A stretch of DNA of 64,000 nucleotides, from the NCBI RefSeq assembly GCF_022760965.1, contig NZ_JAKVIJ010000008.1:120884-184883 (forward strand), in the 5' to 3' direction. The position numbers were made by a program, and so were the translations under genes. This document shows, one piece after another, positions 8,961 through 16,834 of the stretch; position 1 is the first letter of the stretch; each line of letters begins with the position of its first letter. The DNA comes from Simplicispira sedimenti. GTDB lineage: Bacteria > Pseudomonadota > Gammaproteobacteria > Burkholderiales > Burkholderiaceae_C. The notes under the pieces are model-generated. The model saw nothing but the letters and a program-made list of their open reading frames with translations. It did no database searches and was not told where the DNA came from.

Positions 8961-9126
8961 GGGTGGTTACGGATGGTGGCAACGGGTATGGGGCATTGTC
9001 ACCATTTCCGGGAACTTGTGCATGTGTTGGCGAGCCCCTGCGCCCGCCTGTCAGCAGCATGCAACGACCCCAAACCCATGGCCAAGGTGCGGTCAAACCG
9101 GGCTGGATTTGCAGGAATTCAAAATG

Positions 9127-9143
9127 ATGCATACGCTATGCAT
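9127..9143. promoter_or_regulatory. Perfect inverted repeat upstream of sufB
   Basis: ATGCATA-CGC-TATGCAT is a 7-bp perfect inverted repeat with a 3-base spacer. It lies 23 bases before the sufB ATG and is followed by the AT-rich run TATTTAAATCATCACTTAAAG. It probably is an operator or part of the promoter of the suf operon or the divergent EAL gene. It does not match the IscR type-2 pattern I know. Confidence 0.5.
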
Positions 9144-9166
9144 ATTTAAATCATCACTTAAAGACT

Positions 9167-10645
9167 ATGCCCGCGCCCACCGAAACCGCAGCCCCCCGCC
9201 GACCGCAGGACGCGGCCCTGCAGCAGGCCCTGAACACGCCGTACCCGCACGGCTTCTCCACCGACATCGAATCCGACAGCCTGCCGCCGGGACTGGACGA
9301 AGACACCATCCGCGCCATCTCGCGCAAGAAGCGTGAGCCCGCCTTTTTGCTGCAGTGGCGCCTGGCGGCCTTCGAGCGCTGGCACAGCATGGAGCCTCCG
9401 GACTGGGCGCACCTGCGCATGGCGCCGGTGGACTTCCAGGCGCTGTCGTACTACTCGGCGCCCAAGTCGCTCAAGAACGCGCCCAAGAGCCTGGACGAGG
9501 TGGACCCCCAGCTGCTCGAAACCTACGAAAAGCTGGGCGTACCCCTGCACGAACGCGCACGCCTGGCCGGTGTGGCGGTGGATGCGGTGTTCGATTCGGT
9601 GTCCGTGGGCACCACCTTCCGCGAGCAGCTCGCCGAGGTGGGTGTGATCTTCTGCTCGTTCTCGCACGCCGTGGAACACCACCCGGCGCTGATCGAGCGC
9701 TACCTGGGCAGCGTGGTGCCGGTGGGCGACAACTTCTACGCTGCGCTGAACTCTGCGGTGTTCTCGGATGGCTCCTTTGTCTATATCCCCAAGGGGGTGA
9801 AATGCCCGATGGAGCTGTCCTCGTACTTCCGCATCAACGCACGCAACACCGGGCAGTTCGAGCGCACGCTCATCATTGCCGAGGAAGGCAGCGCGGTCAG
9901 CTACCTCGAAGGCTGCACCGCACCGCAGCGTGACGAGCACCAGTTGCACGCCGCCGTGGTGGAGCTGGTGGCGCACGACGATGCATTCATCAAGTACTCC
10001 ACCGTGCAGAACTGGTACCCCGGCGACGCCCAAGGGCGCGGTGGCATCTACAACTTCGTCACCAAGCGCGGCCTGGCCGCCGGCAAGAGCTCGCGCATCG
10101 CCTGGACGCAGATCGAAACCGGCTCGGCCATCACCTGGAAGTACCCCAGCGTGGTGCTGCAGGGCGACGACTCCAGCGGCGAATTCCACTCCATCGCCGT
10201 GTCCAACCACTTCCAGCAGGCAGACACCGGCACCAAGATGATCCACCTGGGCCAACGCACCAAGAGCCGCATCGTCTCCAAGGGCATCAGCGCCGGGCAC
10301 GCACAGCAAAGCTACCGCGGCCTGGTGCGCATGAACGCGGGGGCGGCACAGGCGCGCAACCACACGCAGTGCGACTCACTGCTCATCGGACCGGACTGCG
10401 GCGCACACACCTTCCCCTACATCGACAGCGCGCGCGGCGACGCCGTGGTGGAGCACGAAGCCACGACCACGCGCATCTCCGAGGAGCGGCTGTTCTATTG
10501 CCAGCAACGCGGCATCGACCCCCAGGAGGCCACGGCACTCATCGTGGGCGGCTTTTGCCAGGCCGTGCTGGAAGAACTGCCCATGGAATTTGCCCTGGAA
10601 GCCAAGGCGCTGCTGGCCGTGTCACTGGAAGGCGCGGTGGGCTGA
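9167..10645 (+). CDS. sufB: Fe-S cluster assembly protein SufB
   Basis: The 492-residue scaffold subunit of the SufBC2D complex shows characteristic segments: EPAFLLQWRL, VDFQALSYYSAPK, GVIFCSFSHAV, YIPKGVKCPMELSSYF, EEGSAVSYLEGCTAP, VQNWYPGD and CDSLLIGPDCGAHTFPYI. The C-terminus has the SufB core ERLFYCQQRGI. The complex accepts persulfide sulfur and iron to build a nascent cluster in the cytoplasm. It is the first gene of the operon sufBCDSU-sufT. The gap to sufC (about 85 bases) is occupied by a copy of repeat A and the sufC ribosome site. Confidence 0.97.
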   Translation: MPAPTETAAPRRPQDAALQQALNTPYPHGFSTDIESDSLPPGLDEDTIRAISRKKREPAFLLQWRLAAFERWHSMEPPDWAHLRMAPVDFQALSYYSAPKSLKNAPKSLDEVDPQLLETYEKLGVPLHERARLAGVAVDAVFDSVSVGTTFREQLAEVGVIFCSFSHAVEHHPALIERYLGSVVPVGDNFYAALNSAVFSDGSFVYIPKGVKCPMELSSYFRINARNTGQFERTLIIAEEGSAVSYLEGCTAPQRDEHQLHAAVVELVAHDDAFIKYSTVQNWYPGDAQGRGGIYNFVTKRGLAAGKSSRIAWTQIETGSAITWKYPSVVLQGDDSSGEFHSIAVSNHFQQADTGTKMIHLGQRTKSRIVSKGISAGHAQQSYRGLVRMNAGAAQARNHTQCDSLLIGPDCGAHTFPYIDSARGDAVVEHEATTTRISEERLFYCQQRGIDPQEATALIVGGFCQAVLEELPMEFALEAKALLAVSLEGAVG

Positions 10646-10661
10646 CGCCACAGATATACAA

Positions 10662-10717
10662 GCAAAAACTGGCTCCAGCGCTTATCCAGAAAGCGCGAGC
10701 AGCTATCAAAATCATAG
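10662..10717 (-). repeat. Repeat A copy 3 (sufB-sufC gap)
   Basis: Read on the minus strand it shows CTATGATTTTGATAGCTGC, the arms CGCGCTTTC and GATAAGCGCTGG, then AGCCAG and a T run. It fills most of the space between sufB and sufC. The sufC Shine-Dalgarno (GAAAGGA, about 10717-10722) begins at its edge. Confidence 0.8.
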
Positions 10718-10730
10718 AAAGGACATCCCC

Positions 10731-11534
10731 ATGACCCCCTCCACCCCCCTGCTGCAGGTGCGCGACCTGCGCGTCGATGTGGGCGAACGCACGGTGCTGC
10801 GCTCGGTGCACCTGGATGTGGCCGCCGGTTCGCTGGTGGTGCTGATGGGCGCCAACGGCAGCGGCAAGAGCACGCTGGGCATGGCGCTGGCCGGGCACCC
10901 GGCCTACCGCGTGGCCAGCGGCCAGGCATTGCTGGGAGGCACCGACCTGCTCGGCTTGAGCACGCATGAGCGCGCGCGCCAGGGTCTGTTCGTCTCGTTC
11001 CAGGCGCCGCCCGACGTGCCCGGCGTAAAGAACAACCTCTTTATCCGCACCGCGCTCAACGCCCAGCGCCAGGCCCAGGGTCAGGCGCCCCAGGACGCGT
11101 TCGACTTTCTGGCCGACGCCCGCGAAAGCGCCAAACGTCTGGGCCTGCCCGAATCCCTGCTGGGCCGCCCCGTCAATGAAGGCTTCTCGGGCGGCGAGCG
11201 CAAGCGCAACGAGCTGCTGCAACTGGCCCTGCTGCGCCCGCGCCTGGCGCTGCTCGACGAAATCGACTCGGGCCTGGACGTGGACGGCGTGCGTGCCGTG
11301 CTGGCCCTTGTGCAGCACCTGCGCGCACAGGGCACGGCCTTCATCGTGGTGTCGCACTACCTGCAACTCATTGAGCAATTGCAGCCCGATGCCGTGCTGC
11401 GCCTGGACCAGGGCTGCATCGCCCAAAGCGGCGGCCTGGAGCTGGCGCGCGAGATTGCCCGCTCCGGCTTTGGCCCCAAGGCAACCGCGCCCTCAACCGC
11501 GCCCACCGCAGCAGCGCACACGGTGGAGGCCTGA
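10731..11534 (+). CDS. sufC: Fe-S assembly ATPase SufC
   Basis: The 267-residue ABC-type ATPase of the SufBC2D complex has Walker A GANGSGKST, the Q-loop region VSFQAPPDVPGVKN, the signature FSGGERKRNE and Walker B LALLDEIDSGLDVDG. The switch His is in IVVSHYLQLIEQL. ATP hydrolysis drives conformational change in SufB and SufD during cluster assembly. The start ATG at 10731 has a good ribosome site, GAAAGGA, eight bases upstream. sufD begins 4 bases after the stop. Confidence 0.97.
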   Translation: MTPSTPLLQVRDLRVDVGERTVLRSVHLDVAAGSLVVLMGANGSGKSTLGMALAGHPAYRVASGQALLGGTDLLGLSTHERARQGLFVSFQAPPDVPGVKNNLFIRTALNAQRQAQGQAPQDAFDFLADARESAKRLGLPESLLGRPVNEGFSGGERKRNELLQLALLRPRLALLDEIDSGLDVDGVRAVLALVQHLRAQGTAFIVVSHYLQLIEQLQPDAVLRLDQGCIAQSGGLELAREIARSGFGPKATAPSTAPTAAAHTVEA

Positions 11535-11537
11535 GCC

Positions 11538-12785
11538 ATGGACACCGCCCTTGCCGACCGCCTGGCCGCACGCCACCACCTGCACACCCAGGGCTGGATT
11601 GCTCGGCGCAGCGAACATTTCCGCCACCTGCCACCGCCCGCGCTGGAGGCCTGGATCGGCCCCGAGCCCGACGCCCCGGCGTGCGAGGCGCCTGCCCTGT
11701 CCGGCGCAGGCTGGCTGCTGCAGCCCGTGGGGCCAGCGGCTACCGCCGGGGTGGATGCGCGCTGGCTGGACGCACTCGACCCCGCCCAGCGCAACGCCCA
11801 GTTTGCCGACCTGCCCGGCCCCGGTGATGGCGAGGCCGCACCCTTTGCCTGGGCGCACCGCGCGCTGTGCCGCCAGGGCCTGCGCCTGCGCATCCACACA
11901 CCGCCCGGCAAGGCCACCGCCGACTGCGACACCGTCTGGTTGCACCTGCATCACCAGCCGCGCGACACCGTGGAAGCGCCACTCTTGGTAATGACACTGG
12001 AGCCCGGCGTGCGCTGCGTGCTGATCGAAACCCACGACCGTGCGCCGAGCGCCTGCGGCCACGCACTGGTGCAGAACCTGCACACCCACATCCACCTGGC
12101 CGAAGGCGCCCAACTGCAACACCTGCGCCTGGCCCTGCCCCAAGCGCAAGATCGCATGGCCCAGCATGTGCACGCCCGCCTGGCGCAGGGCGCACGCTAT
12201 CAGCAGGCGCTGGTGGCCACCGGCGCCGCCTACCACCTGCAGCGCACCGTGGTGCAACTGCAAGGCGCCAACGCCCAGGCACGCACTGCCGCCCTGCTGC
12301 TGCCCGCTGGCCAGGTGCTGGAGCAGCAAGTACACACCCGGCTGGATGCGGCCCACACCGCCGCCCACACCGAGGTACTGGCCCTGGCCGCAGACCACGA
12401 GCGCGTGGTGGCCAACGCACACAGCCGCATTGCCCCCGGCGCCCATGAAGCCCAGGTGCGCCAGCGCCTGAGTGGCGTGGCATTGAACGGCCAGCCGCGC
12501 ATGGTGCTGCGCCCGCACCTGGAAATCCTGCACGACCAGGTGCAGGCCACCCATGGCGCCACCTGGGGTCGCCTGCCCGAAGACGCGCTGTTCTATGCCC
12601 TGCAGCGCGGGTTGGACGAAGCGCAAGCCCGCGCCCTCCTCACCGAAGGCATGGCCCGCGCCGTGCTGGAGCGTGCGTTCAATGACGACCCCGGCGCCCA
12701 GGCCCTGGCCCAGTGGCTGGACAGCGGCGTGCTGGCGCAGGCCCTGGCACGCCAACTGCAAGCGGAGGTGCCCCATGCGGCTTGA
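11538..12785 (+). CDS. sufD: Fe-S cluster assembly protein SufD
   Basis: The 415-residue paralogue of SufB is the third member of the SufBC2D complex. Conserved parts include EPGVRCVLIETH and NAHSRIAPGAHEAQVRQRLSG (with the later HLEILHDQVQATHGATWGRL segment), where the His residue is needed for iron handling. It ends with RAVLERAFND. The N-terminal third is variable and Ala/His-rich, as in other betaproteobacterial SufD. The 3' end overlaps sufS by 11 bases. Confidence 0.95.
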   Translation: MDTALADRLAARHHLHTQGWIARRSEHFRHLPPPALEAWIGPEPDAPACEAPALSGAGWLLQPVGPAATAGVDARWLDALDPAQRNAQFADLPGPGDGEAAPFAWAHRALCRQGLRLRIHTPPGKATADCDTVWLHLHHQPRDTVEAPLLVMTLEPGVRCVLIETHDRAPSACGHALVQNLHTHIHLAEGAQLQHLRLALPQAQDRMAQHVHARLAQGARYQQALVATGAAYHLQRTVVQLQGANAQARTAALLLPAGQVLEQQVHTRLDAAHTAAHTEVLALAADHERVVANAHSRIAPGAHEAQVRQRLSGVALNGQPRMVLRPHLEILHDQVQATHGATWGRLPEDALFYALQRGLDEAQARALLTEGMARAVLERAFNDDPGAQALAQWLDSGVLAQALARQLQAEVPHAA

Positions 12786-14052
12786 ATCCCCCACCACACT
12801 GGCGCCCCCGCCCACGCTGGCCCCCGGCTCGGCGACGTTGCGCGCGCAGTTCCCGTTGTTGCAGCAGGTCATCCACGGCGCGCCGCTGGCCTATCTGGAC
12901 AACGCCGCCACCACCGCCATGCCGCTGGAGGTGATGGATGCGCTACAGGCTTTTGAAACCCGGCACCGCGCCAACATCCACCGTGGCGTGCATTCTTTAA
13001 GCCAATACGCCACCGACGATTACGAGGCCGCACGTGCCACGCTGCACCAGTTTGTCGGCGCCAGTGCCGAGCACGAGCTGGTCTTTACCAGCGGCACCAC
13101 CGAGTCGCTGAACCTGGTGGCGCAGGGCCTGTGGGCTGGTGGGCCAGACCAGGCCTGGCTGCGCGCGGGCGACGAAATCATCGTCAGCGGCCTGGAGCAC
13201 CACGCCAACCTGCTGCCCTGGCAACAGGCTGCGCGCCAAAGCGGCGCCGTGCTGCGCATCCTGCGCCCCGACGCGCAGGGCCGCCTGCACGTGGCCGACC
13301 TGCAGGCGCTGCTCTCGCCGCGCACCCGGGTGCTGGCCCTCACGGCCAGCGCCAACGCCACCGGCGAGCGCCCACCATTTGAAGAGCTGCTGCGCATGGC
13401 CGCGCAGGCCGGGGCGCTCACCGTGCTTGACGCCGCCCAGGCCGCCGCATACGCCATGCCCGCGCTGGCCCACATCGACTGCGACTTACTGGCCTTTTCC
13501 GGCCACAAGATGCACGGCCCCATGGGCATAGGCGTGCTGGTGGGGCGGCGCAGCGCGCTGGAGCGCCTGGAACCCCTGCGCCTGGGCGGCGACATGGTGG
13601 CCCAGGTCCGCTGGGACGGTGCCGACTATGCCGAACTGCCCGCCCGCCTCGAAGGCGGCACGCCCAACGTGGCGGGCGCCGTGGGCCTGGCCGCTGCGGC
13701 GCGCTTTATCGAGCAGGTGGGGCGCGACGCCATCGCCGCGCACGTGCATGCGCTGCGCGCGCAGGCCGTGCAAGGCCTGGCGCGCATCCCCGGTGTGCGC
13801 GTGCTGGCTGCGCACGCCACACAGTCGGCCCTGGTGTCCTTTGTGGCCGAACAGGGGCACCCGCACGACATCGGCACCCTGCTGGATGCACGCGGCATTG
13901 CCGTGCGCACCGGCCACCATTGCGCCCAACCGCTGATGGACCACCTGGGCCTGGGGCCAAGCACGCGCGCCTCGTTTGCCGCCTACAACACGAGCGACGA
14001 GGTGGAGCGCCTGGTCGCCGCCGTGGCGCACGCCGTGGAGGTTTTGCGATGA
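12775..14052 (+). CDS. sufS: Cysteine desulfurase SufS (class II)
   Basis: The 425-residue PLP enzyme removes sulfur from cysteine for SUF. It shows YLDNAATTAMP at the start of the fold and the PLP lysine in FSGHKMHGPMGIG. The persulfide-carrying Cys is in RTGHHCAQPLM, with the short loop typical of group II desulfurases. The ATG at 12775 lies within the end of sufD and follows GGAGGTG. The partner in this operon is a SufU-type protein, not SufE. The stop overlaps the next start (ATGA). Confidence 0.96.
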   Translation: MRLESPTTLAPPPTLAPGSATLRAQFPLLQQVIHGAPLAYLDNAATTAMPLEVMDALQAFETRHRANIHRGVHSLSQYATDDYEAARATLHQFVGASAEHELVFTSGTTESLNLVAQGLWAGGPDQAWLRAGDEIIVSGLEHHANLLPWQQAARQSGAVLRILRPDAQGRLHVADLQALLSPRTRVLALTASANATGERPPFEELLRMAAQAGALTVLDAAQAAAYAMPALAHIDCDLLAFSGHKMHGPMGIGVLVGRRSALERLEPLRLGGDMVAQVRWDGADYAELPARLEGGTPNVAGAVGLAAAARFIEQVGRDAIAAHVHALRAQAVQGLARIPGVRVLAAHATQSALVSFVAEQGHPHDIGTLLDARGIAVRTGHHCAQPLMDHLGLGPSTRASFAAYNTSDEVERLVAAVAHAVEVLR

Positions 14053-14531
14053 ACGCCGAAAACGACCTGTACCAGGAACTGGTGCTGGAGCACAAGCGCA
14101 CGCCGCGCAACTTTGGCCACCTCCCCCACCCCACGCACCAGGCCCAGGGCACCAACCCGCAGTGCGGCGACCAGGTGGCGGTAGAACTGCAAGTGAAGGA
14201 CGGCCGCGTGCAGGACATCCGCTTCAGCGGTCAGGGCTGCGCCATCTGCATGGCGTCCAGTTCCATGATGACCGAGGCCGTCAAGGGCCGCGATCTGGCC
14301 AGTGCCCAGCAACTGCAACAGCACTTTCGCGCCGTGCTCACCGGCACGCAGGAGCCCGATGACGCCGCGCTGGGCAAGCTGGTCAGCCTGGCGGGCGTGC
14401 GCCGCTACCCCAGCCGCATCAAATGCGCCCTGCTGGGCTGGCACGCACTGATGCATGCCATTGCCGACCAGGCCGACAAAGCCGAGGGCGCCATCCCCGC
14501 AGACGCGGCGCCAGCGGAGCAGCAGCCATGA
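14049..14531 (+). CDS. sufU: SufU-type Fe-S assembly protein (IscU-like fold)
   Basis: The 160-residue product carries the SufU residues: NPQCGDQVAV (Cys-Gly-Asp), GQGCAICMASSSMM (Cys) and RIKCALLGWHAL (the third Cys). An insertion sits between the second and third Cys, as in Gram-positive SufU rather than housekeeping IscU. In Bacillus, SufU is a zinc-dependent sulfur acceptor for SufS, and the same role is likely here. The start overlaps the sufS stop by 4 bases, and the stop overlaps sufT in the same way, so translation is tightly coupled. Confidence 0.92.
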   Translation: MNAENDLYQELVLEHKRTPRNFGHLPHPTHQAQGTNPQCGDQVAVELQVKDGRVQDIRFSGQGCAICMASSSMMTEAVKGRDLASAQQLQQHFRAVLTGTQEPDDAALGKLVSLAGVRRYPSRIKCALLGWHALMHAIADQADKAEGAIPADAAPAEQQP

Positions 14532-15079
14532 ACCGCAGACCCCGCGAAGACGTGCTGGTGCGCCGCACCGTGATGGTGGAAGCCATCCCCAGTGGCGCGC
14601 CCATCGAACTGCAGGCCGGGCAACTGGCGCAGATCACCCAGGCCCTGGGCGGCTCATTCACGCTGCTGGTGGAGGGCCAGCTCACGCGCCTCAAGGGCGT
14701 GGATGCCGACGCCATCGGCAAGACCCCGCCCCAAACCGCACCCGTGCCCACTGAGGTGCACGACGGCGACGTGGAGCCCCTGGTGTGGGACGCACTGCGC
14801 ACCTGCTACGACCCGGAGATTCCGGTCAATATCGTGGACCTGGGGCTGGTGTACCGCTGTGCGCTGGAACCGCTGGAAGACAGCGACAAGCTGCGCGTGG
14901 TGATCGACATGACCCTCACCGCGCCCGGTTGCGGCATGGGCGAGGCGATTGCCGATGAGGTGTGCGACAAGGTGCTGGCCCTCCCGCGCGTGGGCGAGAT
15001 CACGGTGAACATGGTGTTCACCCCGCCCTGGGACCGCTCCATGATGTCCGAGGCAGCGCAACTGGCGCTCGGACTGTGA
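14528..15079 (+). CDS. sufT: SufT-like Fe-S maturation protein (MIP18/DUF59 domain)
   Basis: The 183-residue product has an N-terminal segment (VLVRRTVMVEAIPSG, GGSFTLLVEG) followed by a MIP18-family domain. The domain shows LRTCYDPEIPVNIVDLGLVY, LTAPGCGMGEAIADEV and VNMVFTPPWDRSMMSEAA. DUF59 proteins help deliver clusters to target enzymes, and SufT is a known SUF accessory. It is the last gene of the operon, coupled to sufU by ATGA. Confidence 0.92.
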   Translation: MNRRPREDVLVRRTVMVEAIPSGAPIELQAGQLAQITQALGGSFTLLVEGQLTRLKGVDADAIGKTPPQTAPVPTEVHDGDVEPLVWDALRTCYDPEIPVNIVDLGLVYRCALEPLEDSDKLRVVIDMTLTAPGCGMGEAIADEVCDKVLALPRVGEITVNMVFTPPWDRSMMSEAAQLALGL

Positions 15080-15085
15080 TGCGCC

Positions 15086-15111
15086 CCCCCGACGCTGCGG
15101 CACGTCGGGGG
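15086..15111. terminator. Hairpin between sufT and the convergent DUF2249 gene
   Basis: The stem CCCCCGACG/CGTCGGGGG is 9 bp and perfect, with an 8-base loop. It is 6 bases after the sufT stop. There is no T run on the plus strand, so it may serve both convergent units as a bidirectional stop, or need Rho. Confidence 0.6.
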
Positions 15112-15122
15112 TGTAGAAACCA

Positions 15123-15422
15123 TCAACCGCAGCAGGCACCACCGGAGCAGCAGGAGTCCTCTGACTCCGCCTTGCTGCGCGCCGTTTCCAGCTTGCTGAT
15201 CTGCACACGCCACAGGTCCGGACCCGATTGCAGGTAGGCCCACTGGAACTGGCCCGGAGCGCGCGATTCGAGCTGCAGGCGCAGCGGAACGGGGTCGTGG
15301 TCGTTCACGATCTGCAGCGCTTCGCCAGCGCGCAGAGCGTCAAGACGGCCAAAGATCTGCAGGTGGCGTTCCTGCGGAACGATGGTGCGCACGTCGATTT
15401 CGGACACAGAACTGGAACCCAT
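15123..15422 (-). CDS. DUF2249 domain protein with Cys-rich tail
   Basis: The 99-residue product has the DUF2249 pattern: VSEIDVRTIVPQERH, LQIFGRLDALRAGEALQIVNDHDP, PLRLQLESRAPGQFQW, and GPDLWRVQI. The fold is TusA-like. The C-terminus ends with two paired cysteines (DSCCSGGACCG), which is unusual and could bind metal or carry sulfur. The start at 15422 is preceded by AAAGG on the minus strand. It sits 68 bases after nnrS on the same strand. DUF2249 proteins are often found beside NO and denitrification genes. Biochemical role unknown. Confidence 0.88.
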   Translation of the reverse strand: MGSSSVSEIDVRTIVPQERHLQIFGRLDALRAGEALQIVNDHDPVPLRLQLESRAPGQFQWAYLQSGPDLWRVQISKLETARSKAESEDSCCSGGACCG

Positions 15423-15490
15423 GGTGAGACCTTTCAAAGTGGAATGGAGAGAAGGGACAGAAGAAGAAAAGACAAGGCATCGGAGGCTGT

Positions 15491-16711
15491 TCAGCCGTCC
15501 TTGCCATCCAGCCGGGTGCGCATGAGCCAGGGGGTATAGACCACCAGATAGAGCGCAAAGGCCACAGCCCACAGACCCGCCGCCACCGCCAGCGCCTGGG
15601 TGTACAGGGCGGGCGCCACGGCAGGCACCAGCACGCGCAACACGGCGGCCAGCATGACAAAGGCATAGGCCAGCACCTCGGGGCGCGACACCTGCAACGG
15701 CCGCCCGGTGTGGCCGCGCGCGGTGCGCGTGACCATGCCGATGATGAGCCCGCCGGTCACGCCCACGCCAAACGCATGCACCGCCAGCGAATAGCTCACC
15801 CAGCCCACCTGCGCCAGCGCCAGCAGCACAAAGCCGATGGGCAGCCAGGCATAGGCAGCGTGCAGAATCCACAGGATGGGGCGCTTGAACGTGACCCAGG
15901 GATGCCACATCCACAGCCGCACGGCGTGCAGCACGGCGGCCACGGCGCAGGCCACCAGCGTGACCGGCCCCGGCGGTGCAAACACCCACAGGGCCAGCGC
16001 CAGTGCGGTGACGGCCAGCAGCGCCAGTTCAAACTTGCGCGGGATGTTGATGACCAGGCCCGGCGTCACGTTCTTGGTGAACATGGGCACCACGCGGCCT
16101 GCCATCACGCACTCGACCATGACGATCAGGGCCAGCCCGGCATACAACGCGGCCACGGGCGGCACATCGATGGCACCCAGGGCCGACAGGTGGAACACCA
16201 GGTTGGCTGTCGCCATGAGCACCAGCAGGGAAATGAGCGGAATGTTGCGCTTGTTGCCTGCCTTGATCAGCACACGCAGCAAAATCAGCGCCACCGCCGG
16301 CAGCAAGGCCATGTCCAGTGCGGCATACACAGGGTACGGCGCCACCACGGCCGCCACACGCGCTGCCAGCCAGACAAAGGCCAGCGTGCCCAGCAAGGCG
16401 CCGCGCGGCGTGGGCAGGCCGGTCCAGGCTTTCACGGCTGTGAGCAAAAAACCCACAATGACCCCGGCCGCAAAGCCAAAGAGCATTTCATGCGCGTGCC
16501 ACAGCAGCGGCGAAATCTCCAGCTTGAGCTCGGCGTGACCGAGAAACAGGGCAATCCACACCGGCACCGAAAGGCAGGCCAGCAGGGCCGCGCCCAGGTA
16601 GAAAGGCCTGAACCCCAGCCGCAGCAGCGGCCACCCTTGCAGCGCCGCAGCCGCGGCGGGCGGCTGGTCTTTTTCTGTGATGGTGATGAGCGGGGGTAGA
16701 GGCGGTGTCAT
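15491..16711 (-). CDS. nnrS: NnrS family heme-copper membrane protein
   Basis: The 406-residue polytopic protein has about twelve membrane helices. Family marks include LRLGFRPFYLGAALLA near the N-terminus, PLLWHAHEMLFGFAAGVIVGFLLTA with paired His, WTGLPTPRG, and MAGRVVPMFTKN. The HAFGVGVTGGLIIGMVTRTARGHTGRPL segment is also typical. NnrS proteins protect against nitric oxide stress. The ATG at 16711 was chosen over an upstream in-frame start because MTPPLPPLITI leads directly into the family. An NsrR-like palindrome lies about 50 bases upstream. Confidence 0.94.
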   Translation of the reverse strand: MTPPLPPLITITEKDQPPAAAAALQGWPLLRLGFRPFYLGAALLACLSVPVWIALFLGHAELKLEISPLLWHAHEMLFGFAAGVIVGFLLTAVKAWTGLPTPRGALLGTLAFVWLAARVAAVVAPYPVYAALDMALLPAVALILLRVLIKAGNKRNIPLISLLVLMATANLVFHLSALGAIDVPPVAALYAGLALIVMVECVMAGRVVPMFTKNVTPGLVINIPRKFELALLAVTALALALWVFAPPGPVTLVACAVAAVLHAVRLWMWHPWVTFKRPILWILHAAYAWLPIGFVLLALAQVGWVSYSLAVHAFGVGVTGGLIIGMVTRTARGHTGRPLQVSRPEVLAYAFVMLAAVLRVLVPAVAPALYTQALAVAAGLWAVAFALYLVVYTPWLMRTRLDGKDG

Positions 16712-16760
16712 GGGCTTGCAGCGCCGTGCCCTCCTAAAAGTGCACAGCAAATGGATCAAT

Positions 16761-16783
16761 AAGATTCATTTTACATGAATCTT
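16761..16783. promoter_or_regulatory. NsrR-like operator upstream of nnrS
   Basis: AAGATTCAT-TTTAC-ATGAATCTT is a perfect 9-bp inverted repeat with a 5-base spacer. It strongly resembles NsrR operators (AAGATGCAT-type half sites). It lies 50-72 bases upstream of the nnrS start. NsrR is a NO-sensing Fe-S repressor; its gene is not in this window. Confidence 0.62.
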
Positions 16784-16834
16784 AAATTACCACCAAACAG
16801 CCTAGGCCCTAACAGCCCTACCGTCTGTGCGCCT

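Noticed and set aside
6057..9149. A 1,030-codon plus-strand frame opposite the GGDEF/EAL gene
   Set aside because: Low-complexity His/Gln/Gly-rich translation typical of an antisense frame in GC-rich DNA. It shows no domain.
16761..16783. Reading the nnrS palindrome as a terminator of the upstream receptor
   Set aside because: It is AT-rich, with no GC stem or T run, and lies between the receptor's 3' end and nnrS, which run in the same direction. An operator fits better.
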